A stretch of DNA of 64,000 nt from Kibdelosporangium banguiense (GTDB lineage: Bacteria; Actinomycetota; Actinomycetes; Mycobacteriales; Pseudonocardiaceae), in assembly GCF_017876405.1 (NCBI RefSeq), contig NZ_JAGINW010000001.1, positions 11,359,203 to 11,423,202 of the forward strand, written 5' to 3'. How positions within the stretch are numbered: position 1 is the stretch's first letter; each line of letters begins with the position of its first letter. The notes under the pieces are model-generated. The model did not search any database. It worked only from the letters and a program-made list of their open reading frames with translations, and was not told the origin of the DNA. Of the stretch, positions 34,637 to 41,663 are shown one piece after another. Position numbers and translations under genes: made by a program.

Positions 34637-35310
34637 GCCGCCGCTCGCACTGCGATAAGACCGTCGCGCATCTCGATGACCCGCTGCGCCCGATTCGCAA
34701 CGGATACATCGTGGGTAACGATGACGACAGCCGCATTGGTCTCCTGGGCGACGGTCAGCAGTGCGCTGATCGTCTCCTGACCGGTCTTGGTGTCCAGGGC
34801 GCCGGTCGGCTCGTCCGCGAAGATCACCTGGGGGCGGTGGGCCAGCGCGCGGGCGATCGCCATGCGCTGCAGCTGTCCACCGGAGACCTCTCCCGGCCGT
34901 CGGCCGGCCAGCCCGCCCAGCCCCAGCTTGAGCAGCCATTCCCGGGCCGCGGCGATGCCCTGCTCGCGGGGCGTGCCGGCCAGCAGCATCGGCAGGGCGA
35001 CGTTCTCCTCGGCGGTCAGTTCGGCGACCAGCATGCCGGACTGGAACACGAACCCGAAGGACGTGCGGCGCAGTTTGCTGCGCTCGGTCTCCGACAGTTT
35101 GGTGATGGGCGTGCGGCCCAGGAACACCTCGCCGCCGTCCGCGGGCAGGATCCCGGCGAGCACGTGCAGCAGGGTGGACTTGCCTGATCCGGACGGCCCG
35201 ACGATCGCGACCACCTCGCCGGCCCCGATGGTGATGTCCACCCCGGCCAGCGCGGTCACCTCGCCGTAGCGCTTGACCACACCACGTCCGGCCAGAATCG
35301 GCTCTGTCAC
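34633..35310 (-). CDS. ABC transporter ATP-binding protein, MacB/LolD type
   Basis: A 225-residue ATPase. Walker A is GPSGSGKST, the signature VSGGQLQR is followed by Walker B VIFADEPTG, and the H-loop is VIVTHD. The Q-loop FVFQSGMLVAELT fits the LolD/MacB subgroup. The GTG at 35310 has GAGGGGAG ~5 bases upstream; the open frame beyond that is not conserved. It energises the FtsX-type permease encoded next with a 4-base overlap. Confidence 0.95.
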   Translation of the reverse strand: MTEPILAGRGVVKRYGEVTALAGVDITIGAGEVVAIVGPSGSGKSTLLHVLAGILPADGGEVFLGRTPITKLSETERSKLRRTSFGFVFQSGMLVAELTAEENVALPMLLAGTPREQGIAAAREWLLKLGLGGLAGRRPGEVSGGQLQRMAIARALAHRPQVIFADEPTGALDTKTGQETISALLTVAQETNAAVVIVTHDVSVANRAQRVIEMRDGLIAVRAAA

Positions 35311-35397
35311 CGTTACTCCCCTCGTTTGCAGGAACGGTGAGGAGACTGCCGGGACCGATCGGGTCACCGCTTCAGCCGCGGAGCCGGGGAAAAGCAA

Positions 35398-35427
35398 CAG
35401 CGCATCGGCCGGATGACCGATGCGCTG
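35398..35427 (-). terminator. Hairpin terminator of the carbonic anhydrase gene
   Basis: CAGCGCATCGG (35398-35408) pairs with CCGATGCGCTG (35417-35427), 11 bp with an 8-base loop, 40 bases past the carbonic anhydrase stop on the minus strand. It also separates that gene from the ABC operon promoter. Confidence 0.6.
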
Positions 35428-35467
35428 GTCGGCCATGTGGTCGGCCGTAGGGTCGTTGCCCTGGGAA

Positions 35468-36211
35468 TCAGATGTGCGGCCGGTCCACCGTGACCGTCCG
35501 GCCGTTCAGCGGCTGCGTCGCACGGGCGTTTCCGCTGGTGAACAGGTGCTGGAACCGGTTGATGGTGGCCTGGCTGACGGTCTTGTCCCGCATCAGGAAC
35601 CACTTCACGTTCTCGCTGAACGGATAGGTGGTCAGCGAGCCCATGTACCGGGCCGTGGTCCGGTCGTGCGGCAGCAGCGTGTTCAGGTCGATCTCGCCGA
35701 CGTGCACGTCCTCGCCGCACTCGGGCGCGAGCCTGGACAAGACCTTGTCCACTGTGGAAGGTGCACCGGCCCGCAGCGGGACGCCGATGACCAGGAGCTC
35801 GCCCGCCGCGTTGCGGTGCACCAGGTGCATCTCCAGCGGCGTGCTCTGGCCCTCGAACCTGTGCTCGGACGGCGTGTGGAAGTGGAACTGGATCAGGTCG
35901 TAGCGGACGCCGGACAGGGTGACGTATCCCTTGCCTGGTTCGACGTCGGCTTCCTCGGTCTCCTCGTGATTCCGCGTGGTACAGCCGGTCGGGCTGGACT
36001 CGTCCTTGCGGATGTACTCGAGGTCGATGTCCGAGTGACCATAGGAGACGTTCAACGGCGGTGCGGCCGGATCGAAGCGCAGGGCCCCGACCGTGACGTT
36101 GATCGGGCTCTGCTGGGGCGGCTTGGACTGGGCGGGCGCGCCGGTGAACGCGACCACACCAAGGGAAAGCGCCAAGGGGACCAGGATGGCGACAGCTCTT
36201 CTTCTTGCCAT
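35468..36211 (-). CDS. Secreted alpha-carbonic anhydrase
   Basis: A 247-residue alpha-class carbonic anhydrase with an N-terminal signal peptide (RRR, then a hydrophobic core to about AQS). QQSPINV opens the mature domain. The zinc ligands are the two His of QFHFHTP and the His in EMHLVH, and the C-terminal part includes QPLNGRTV. It hydrates CO2 outside the membrane. The ATG at 36211 with AGGA upstream is used; an earlier in-frame start is 24 bases upstream. It is monocistronic between two terminators. Confidence 0.93.
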   Translation of the reverse strand: MARRRAVAILVPLALSLGVVAFTGAPAQSKPPQQSPINVTVGALRFDPAAPPLNVSYGHSDIDLEYIRKDESSPTGCTTRNHEETEEADVEPGKGYVTLSGVRYDLIQFHFHTPSEHRFEGQSTPLEMHLVHRNAAGELLVIGVPLRAGAPSTVDKVLSRLAPECGEDVHVGEIDLNTLLPHDRTTARYMGSLTTYPFSENVKWFLMRDKTVSQATINRFQHLFTSGNARATQPLNGRTVTVDRPHI

Positions 36212-36317
36212 ATGCGTGATCCTGCAGACGACCAAAGATTGTATACAAGCTACTTTCGTCGGTTATCAGACATATTCACGCGCGGCGAATTTCCGCCATG
36301 CGACAACACCTTCGCTT

Positions 36318-36372
36318 TGTCCCCAATGTGGCATTGGTGGCATCTGATGCCACCAATGCCACATTGGGGACA
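36318..36372. repeat. 26-bp perfect palindrome with 3-base loop (WGTGGC repeat family)
   Basis: Bases 36318-36343 pair perfectly with 36347-36372 around CTG. Each half also contains a smaller stem, CCAATG-TGG-CATTGG, so the element is two head-to-head copies of one unit with core CCCCAATGTGGCATTGG. It lies 30 bases past the chitinase stop on the minus strand and is probably its terminator. A related tandem pair is at 38864-38920. Confidence 0.85.
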
Positions 36373-36401
36373 CACCTCAGACGAGGGTCTATTGAGGACT
36401 T

Positions 36402-37955
36402 CTAGAAGCCTGCGGTGATCCGGCTGAACTCCCAGTCGGGCTGCGCGATGCCGCTGCAGTTGGACACCACGCCGCCACCCGGGCAACCACGGTCACGGTT
36501 GACCGACCAGAACGCCAGTCTGCCCAGGCCACGGGACTTGGCGTAGTCACGGATCTGGGTCCACGTCTGAGTCGTGGTCAGCTCCTGCTGGTCGGAAAGC
36601 CCGTTCATACCGGAGATGCCCATGTGCGCGTAGGCCTGCGCATCGGTCCAGCCGAAGGTGGACTTCAGCTTGTTCTTCAGTCCCTCGCCGGCGTTCTGCG
36701 TGTCGGCGCCGATGTTGCCGGAGCCGAAGTCGAACGGCATGATCGTGAAGATGTCGATGTTGGCGTTCAACGACCGCGCCCGTTCGATCAACCGGTTGCC
36801 GTAGTAGTTCGGGCCGGTGGTCGTGGTACCGAAGGTGACGATCGTCTGGATGCCCGGGTTGTTCTGCTTGACGATCCGCAGCGCGTTGACGATCCGCTCC
36901 TGCACTGTCTCGTTCTCGAACTCGTCGGAGTTCTCGATGTCGATGTCGATCGCCTTGAGGTTGTAGGCGTTGATCACCTGCTGGTACGCCCCGGCAAGCG
37001 CTTCCGGCGTGCCGCAGTTCGGGCCGAGTTTGTTGCCGCTCCAGCCACCGAAGGACGGGACGATGTCCCCACCCGCGGCACGGATCTGCTGGATGGCGGT
37101 CGCGTCCGCACTGCCCTGCAACGGCCGGTTGCCGTCCCATGCCGGGCTGCAGCCGCCACCGGACAGCACGAAAGCCATGGTGAACCACTTGACGCCGGTC
37201 GCGTTCATGACCGTCTGCGGGTTCGGTGGATTGCCCCAGCCCATGTAGAGGTACGGCGCGCCACGACCGCCGACCGGTTGCGGGCAGCCCGTTGTCGTCC
37301 CGGTGACAGTGCTGCTCTTACCGGATTCGCCGAGGCTGTTGTACGCGGCGACCGAGTACGTGTACGAGGAACACGTGCCCAGGCCGGAGATTGTGGCCGA
37401 GGTTCCGGTCACGGTCGCGCGGACGGTTGTGCCCTCGTAGACCCGATAACCCGTGACCGTTCCGGTGGAACCGCCCCAGGACAGGGAAATGCTGGAGTTC
37501 GTGGTGCTGGTGACGCTCGGCGCGCCGGGAATCCCGGGAGCGCCAGGGTTGCTGGGACCGCTGGTACACGTGTCGCTGTTGAGCCGGCAGTTCAGGATTC
37601 CGCCGAAATTGCCGGGACTGCCGTTGAAGCCGAAGGACGCGCTCGCCCCCGCGGCGAGCGGACCGGCCCAGGTCGGCGGTTTGAACGTGTAGTGCTGCCC
37701 GCTGTTGGTGCGGACAGTGTCCCATGAGGACGTGATCTGGGCGCCGGACGGCATGTCGAACTCGACCGTCCAGCTGGGCAGGGCGGCCGAAGTGCCGTTG
37801 GTGACAGTGATCTTGCCTTCGAAGCCACTGCCCCAGTCGGACACTTTGGTGAAGCTCGCGCTCAACCCGTTGGCGGCGCCGGCCTGGGCCACGGGTAAGA
37901 ACGCGACCGCTGCGATCGCGGCGAGAGCCGCGGTGAGCATACGTCTGGTGCGCAT
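36402..37955 (-). CDS. Secreted GH18 chitinase with CBM2 and fibronectin III domains
   Basis: A 517-residue exported protein with four parts. A signal peptide with twin Arg ends near AQAGAA. A cellulose/chitin-binding CBM2 domain (~30-135) has TNGTSAALPSWTVEFD and SFGFNGSPGNFGG. A fibronectin III domain spans ~148-230. The GH18 barrel follows with GAPYLYMGWGNPP and the catalytic motif DIDIE in LKAIDIDIENSD. It hydrolyses chitin outside the cell. The ATG at 37955 has GAGGAG upstream. A DasR-type site lies ~92 bases before the start, suggesting induction by N-acetylglucosamine derivatives, and the gene ends at the palindrome at 36318. Confidence 0.95.
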   Translation of the reverse strand: MRTRRMLTAALAAIAAVAFLPVAQAGAANGLSASFTKVSDWGSGFEGKITVTNGTSAALPSWTVEFDMPSGAQITSSWDTVRTNSGQHYTFKPPTWAGPLAAGASASFGFNGSPGNFGGILNCRLNSDTCTSGPSNPGAPGIPGAPSVTSTTNSSISLSWGGSTGTVTGYRVYEGTTVRATVTGTSATISGLGTCSSYTYSVAAYNSLGESGKSSTVTGTTTGCPQPVGGRGAPYLYMGWGNPPNPQTVMNATGVKWFTMAFVLSGGGCSPAWDGNRPLQGSADATAIQQIRAAGGDIVPSFGGWSGNKLGPNCGTPEALAGAYQQVINAYNLKAIDIDIENSDEFENETVQERIVNALRIVKQNNPGIQTIVTFGTTTTGPNYYGNRLIERARSLNANIDIFTIMPFDFGSGNIGADTQNAGEGLKNKLKSTFGWTDAQAYAHMGISGMNGLSDQQELTTTQTWTQIRDYAKSRGLGRLAFWSVNRDRGCPGGGVVSNCSGIAQPDWEFSRITAGF

Positions 37956-38046
37956 CGAGATTGCTCCTCTGGTCTGAGACGGCAGGAGAAACAGCCGGAG
38001 CAACCACGGTCACGCGCCCTGACCGGGTGGTTCACGTGCATGAAGT

Positions 38047-38062
38047 ATTGGCATAGACCAAT
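38047..38062. promoter_or_regulatory. DasR-like dre site upstream of chitinase
   Basis: ATTGGCATAGACCAAT matches the core TGGTCTAGACCA of DasR-responsive elements at 10 of 12 positions and keeps the outer symmetry. It lies 92 bases before the chitinase ATG on the minus strand. DasR represses chitinase genes in Streptomyces through such sites; function here is inferred. Confidence 0.5.
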
Positions 38063-38098
38063 CCGGCCGTCAAGGGTCTTGCCCCGGGGACCGGCGCC

Positions 38099-38116
38099 AA
38101 TAATTACTGAATTATT
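38099..38116. promoter_or_regulatory. Candidate operator of the GntR/DgoR-like regulator
   Basis: AATAATT-ACTG-AATTATT is a perfect 7-4-7 inverted repeat 34 bases before the GntR start at 38150, in otherwise GC-rich DNA. A similar AT-rich stretch containing TACTAATTAAT occurs at 40827-40837 before the SDR-dgoD genes, as expected for one regulator controlling both. Tentative. Confidence 0.4.
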
Positions 38117-38149
38117 AGTACAGTGATACTTCTCGACGGGAGGACAGCA

Positions 38150-38860
38150 GTGGCCGACTACCAGCTTCGCGGGGTGCACGGGCAGACAGTGGCGGCGCTG
38201 GCGGGCCGCATCCTGTCCGGCGAGATCCCGGAGGGCGCCACACTGGACCTGACGGCCCTGCGCGAAGAGCTCGATGTCAGCCTCACAGCGCTGCGCGAAG
38301 CCCTGAAAGTGTTGTCGGCCAAAGGTCTCGTCGACGCCCGGCAGAAACGCGGCACCTTCGTGCGCCCCAGAACCTTCTGGAACACGCTGGACGTGGACGT
38401 GATGCGCTGGCGCTCAGCCGGCCCGCCCGACATGGACCTGCTGTCCAATCTCACCGAAGTCCGCTCGGTCGTCGAACCGGCCGCCGCCCGCATGGCCGCC
38501 GAACGCGCCACCGAGCAGGACCTGGCCGACCTCACCTCGGCCCTGGCCTGCATGGCCGACCCGACCGAGGACGCGGTCGAAGCCGACCTCGACTTCCACC
38601 GGGCCCTCTTCGGCGCGACCCACAACCAACTGCTGATCGAAATGCAACGAGTCCTCGCCAACGGCCTCGCCATGCGCGACAAGATCGTCCACGGCTCCGC
38701 CCAGGCCGGCAACCCCGTCCCCACCCACGGCCTCGTCCTCGACCGAATCCGCGCCAGAGACCCCATCGGCGCCGAACAAGCCATGCGTGCCCTGCTCGAC
38801 GAATCCACCAAGGACTTCGCCCGGATCGCCACCACCAAAGAACCGCACCGCACGGGCTGA
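38150..38860 (+). CDS. GntR-family regulator (FadR/FCD type), DgoR-like
   Basis: A 236-residue regulator. The winged HTH has LTALREALKVLSAKGLVDAR and QKRGTFVRPRTFW, which closely resembles the E. coli D-galactonate repressor DgoR. The FCD ligand domain has LTEVRSVVEPAAARMAAER and conserved histidines (DFHRALF, PTHGLVL) that bind metal and sugar acids. The GTG at 38150 follows GGGAGGACAGC. It is convergent with dgoD, which strongly suggests that it represses the SDR-dgoD operon and responds to D-galactonate. Confidence 0.88.
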   Translation: MADYQLRGVHGQTVAALAGRILSGEIPEGATLDLTALREELDVSLTALREALKVLSAKGLVDARQKRGTFVRPRTFWNTLDVDVMRWRSAGPPDMDLLSNLTEVRSVVEPAAARMAAERATEQDLADLTSALACMADPTEDAVEADLDFHRALFGATHNQLLIEMQRVLANGLAMRDKIVHGSAQAGNPVPTHGLVLDRIRARDPIGAEQAMRALLDESTKDFARIATTKEPHRTG

Positions 38861-38863
38861 GCT

Positions 38864-38920
38864 ATGCCCCCAAAGTGGCGTTGGGGGCACTGGATGCCCC
38901 CAAAGTGGCTTTCGGGGCAT
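38864..38920. repeat. Tandem pair of hairpin repeats (same family as 36318-36372)
   Basis: Two copies of a 27-base unit with 30-base period: 38864-38890 and 38894-38920, each ATGCCCCCAAAGTGGC plus a complementary half. The first forms a 9-bp stem (TGCCCCCAA/TTGGGGGCA). The second has an 11-pair stem with one C-C mismatch. They sit between the convergent GntR and dgoD genes and probably terminate both. Confidence 0.8.
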
Positions 38921-38946
38921 CACGGGCACCACGACCGCCGGTCAGC

Positions 38947-40095
38947 TCACCATTCGGCGAAGCTGCCGTCGGGGTGGCGCCAGACTGGGGAGCGCCAGCG
39001 GTGGCCGGTCTCCGCGGCCTGACGGACTTGGGCTTCGTCTATCTCGATGCCGAGGCCGGGGGCTTCGGGCCGGGTTGCGTAGCCGTCGGTGAAGGTCAAC
39101 GGGGTGGGGTCGACGAGGTAGTCGGTGTATTCGGTACCGATGTTGTAGTGCATGCGCAGGCTTTGTTCCTGGATCAGGAAGTTCGGGGTGGCGAAGGCGA
39201 CCTGCAGGGCGGCGGCCAGCGAGATCGGGCCCAGGGGGCAGTGCGGGGCGAGGCTGGCGCCGTAGATCTCGCCCAGCGCCGCGATCCTCCGGAGTTCGGA
39301 GATTCCGCCGGCGTGCGACGGGTCCGGCTGCATCACGGCTATCCCCGCGTCCAGCACGGACTTGAAGTCCCACCGGGAATACAGTCGCTCCCCCGTCGCG
39401 ATCGGCACGCTGCTGCAGGCGACCAGCGAAGCCCAGACGTCGCCCTGGGTCTCGGGCAGGACGGGTTCCTCGACGAACAGCGGCTGGACTTCCTCGAGCA
39501 TGGGCAGCAGCCGGCGGGCCATTGCCGGGGACACCCGGCCGTGGAAGTCGATGGCCAGGTCACGATGGGGCCCGAGGACGGCGCGTGCCTCCTGGGCGCG
39601 TTCCAGAACCGCCGCCGCCTCGGCGGGGGTGGCGATCGCGTCCAACGGCCCGCAGCCGTTCATCTTGATCGCCGTGAAGCCCTGATCTACCTGCGCGGCA
39701 ACGGCTTCGGCTATCCCTGTGGGCCGGTCACCGCCGACCCACGAATAGACCCGGACACGTTCGCGCACTGGTCCGCCCAGCAGTTCGTGCACCGGCGCGC
39801 CACGATATTTCCCAGCTATGTCCCACAAGGCCTGGTCGAATCCGGCCGCCGCGCTGGAGAGGACGGGACCGCCGCGGTAGAAGCCGCCGCGACGCAGGAC
39901 CTGCCAGTGGTCCTCGATCCGCAGCGGGTCCTGGCCGATCACCAGGTCGGCCAGTTCGTGCACGGCCGCCCGCACGGTTTCGGCGCGTCCCTCGACGACC
40001 GGTTCGCCCCAGCCGCAGATGCCGTCGTCCGTGCTGATCTTCAGGAACAACCAGCGTGGCGCCACCAGGAACGTCTCGACACCGGTGATCTTCAA
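38947..40095 (-). CDS. dgoD: D-galactonate dehydratase
   Basis: A 382-residue enolase-superfamily enzyme, exactly the length of E. coli DgoD and similar throughout (FYRGGP, YSWVGGDRP, DFHGRVS, PDPSHAGG, APHCPLGP). The metal ligands D183, E209 and E236 and the catalytic H185 and H285 are all present. It dehydrates D-galactonate to 2-keto-3-deoxy-D-galactonate. The TTG at 40095 is chosen: it has GAGGGGGCAGG directly upstream and gives the family N-terminus KITGVETF, whereas the longer open frame is antisense to the SDR gene. The gene follows the SDR gene by 10 bases. The kinase and aldolase for the next steps are not in the window. Confidence 0.95.
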   Translation of the reverse strand: MKITGVETFLVAPRWLFLKISTDDGICGWGEPVVEGRAETVRAAVHELADLVIGQDPLRIEDHWQVLRRGGFYRGGPVLSSAAAGFDQALWDIAGKYRGAPVHELLGGPVRERVRVYSWVGGDRPTGIAEAVAAQVDQGFTAIKMNGCGPLDAIATPAEAAAVLERAQEARAVLGPHRDLAIDFHGRVSPAMARRLLPMLEEVQPLFVEEPVLPETQGDVWASLVACSSVPIATGERLYSRWDFKSVLDAGIAVMQPDPSHAGGISELRRIAALGEIYGASLAPHCPLGPISLAAALQVAFATPNFLIQEQSLRMHYNIGTEYTDYLVDPTPLTFTDGYATRPEAPGLGIEIDEAQVRQAAETGHRWRSPVWRHPDGSFAEW

Positions 40096-40105
40096 GCCTG
40101 CCCCC

Positions 40106-40783
40106 TCACGACGAGTCCTTGGCCACCGACCAGCCGCCGTCCACGACGAGGCTGGCACCCGTGACGAAGGATGCCTGTGCTGACAACAAGAACGCGATGA
40201 CTGAAGCGACCTCGGCCGGATCTCCCAAGCGCCCCAACGGTGTGGCCGCGGCACTGCGAGCACGGTCCTCAGCATTGACCCGGTCCCAAGCAGCGGTAAG
40301 TACCGGCCCCGGCAGCACGGAGTTGACGCGCACGTCAGGCGCGTATTCCACGGCGAGCTGTCCGGCCAGAGAGACCAACCCGCCCTTGGCCGCCGCGTAA
40401 GCCGGATGCCCTGGCAGCCCGAACCGCGCGTGCACCGACGACACAAGAACGATCGAACCCCGGCGTGCGACAAGAGAAGACAGGCAAGCGTGCACAGCGA
40501 GGTACGCCGCCGTCAGATTGACGTCGACCTGACGTGACCACTCCTCACGGGTGGTCGCTCCCAACGGCTTGATGGTCACCGCGAAAGCATTGGACACCAA
40601 GGCATCCACGTCCGCAGGAATCTGCGCCCAGGTCGAGTCCATGGTCACGTCACCGACGATCGACACGAACTCACCAGGCTTGATGTCGATCCCGACGACC
40701 CGGTATCCCGAGGAGGACAGGTGACGAGCGGTCGCCGCACCGATTCCCGACGCCGCGCCCGTCACCACCGCACACTTGCTCAC
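40106..40783 (-). CDS. SDR oxidoreductase in the galactonate operon
   Basis: A 225-residue classical SDR: TGAASGIG cofactor loop, VSSVHARFG with the catalytic Ser, and YAAAK with Tyr and Lys. The usual NNAG is replaced by SNAF. Located directly upstream of dgoD on the same strand, it could oxidise D-galactose to the lactone that yields galactonate, or act on another sugar; that is inference. The GTG at 40783 has only a weak ribosome site. Confidence 0.85.
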   Translation of the reverse strand: MSKCAVVTGAASGIGAATARHLSSSGYRVVGIDIKPGEFVSIVGDVTMDSTWAQIPADVDALVSNAFAVTIKPLGATTREEWSRQVDVNLTAAYLAVHACLSSLVARRGSIVLVSSVHARFGLPGHPAYAAAKGGLVSLAGQLAVEYAPDVRVNSVLPGPVLTAAWDRVNAEDRARSAAATPLGRLGDPAEVASVIAFLLSAQASFVTGASLVVDGGWSVAKDSS

Positions 40784-40820
40784 AGCTTCGAGGCTGGCCG
40801 ATATGACCCGGCGCTGTCAA

Positions 40821-40840
40821 TATTTATTACTAATTAATGA
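40821..40840. promoter_or_regulatory. AT-rich candidate operator before the SDR-dgoD operon
   Basis: A 20-base AT-rich block containing TTACTAATTAATGA, 38 bases upstream of the SDR start. It shares TACTAAT with the reverse strand of the dyad at 38099-38116 before the GntR gene. Likely the paired operator; not proved. Confidence 0.3.
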
Positions 40841-40902
40841 CCTGTCACCTATTCACCGACTGTGGTCATTCCGTGTGGCCGGTTGGACCAAGATCCTCCG
40901 CC

Positions 40903-41568
40903 ATGCAGACGATGCGAGCCGCCTTGACGCTCGCCGCCGCCGGTGTCCTGATCACCGGATGCGGCAGTGACAAACCCGCCAGCAGCAGCGAAACACCGCA
41001 GGCCGCGACGGGCAAACACGAAGTGGTCTACGAGGCGACTGGTTCCGGCAAAGCGACCATCAGCTATTTCGACGGCAAAAAGCAGCAGACCGAGAACACA
41101 CAGCTGCCGTGGTCGAAGAGCGTGAAAACCGACAAGACCGAAAAGATGGAGATGATGGTCGTCGGCGAGGCCAAGTCCACCGTCTCCTGCCGCACCACGC
41201 TCGACGGCCAAGAGATGGAGACCAAGACCCTCAAGAGCGACAACACGCAGGTCGGGTCCGCCTTCGAATGCCAGGCGCACACGAAGATCGTGGCCAAGGA
41301 CGTCACCCTGGAGGTCACCGGGACCGCTGCCGTCGATGTGACCTACGAGGTACTCAGGAAGGTCGACCACACCGAGGAAACGGTCGCGAAACCGCCGTGG
41401 ACCAAGAAACTCGAGAAACTCGCACCGAAATCGCAGGTGTTCCTCTCGGTCACATTGCAGGCCGGCGGCAAGGCGCAGTGCCGGATTCTGGTGGACGGTC
41501 AGGAAAAAGACGTGAAAAACGTGACCAGGGATTCCCCGTACGAGATGTGCGACGCCGTTGTGGAGTGA
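40903..41568 (+). CDS. Lipoprotein with two MmpS-like domains
   Basis: A 221-residue putative lipoprotein. The signal segment ends in a lipobox LITGC (residues ~16-20). The mature part holds two similar ~85-residue units. Unit one has VVYEATGSGKATISYF, LPWSKSV and VSCRTTLDGQE. Unit two has LEVTGTAAVDVTYEVL, PPWTKKL and AQCRILVDGQE. Each looks like the beta-sandwich of MmpS transport-accessory proteins, so the protein is an internal duplication. No MmpL gene is adjacent. ATG 40903 and ATG 40912 are both possible starts; neither has a strong ribosome site. It opens the envelope block. Confidence 0.7.
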   Translation: MQTMRAALTLAAAGVLITGCGSDKPASSSETPQAATGKHEVVYEATGSGKATISYFDGKKQQTENTQLPWSKSVKTDKTEKMEMMVVGEAKSTVSCRTTLDGQEMETKTLKSDNTQVGSAFECQAHTKIVAKDVTLEVTGTAAVDVTYEVLRKVDHTEETVAKPPWTKKLEKLAPKSQVFLSVTLQAGGKAQCRILVDGQEKDVKNVTRDSPYEMCDAVVE

Positions 41569-41663
41569 TCATCTGATAACGGTTGCGGTCAGGACGACCA
41601 CACTGAGGCCGTTTCCCCTAGTCTGACCGGCACTGCGTAGCCCAGTGACGGAGGTTCAGGCGG

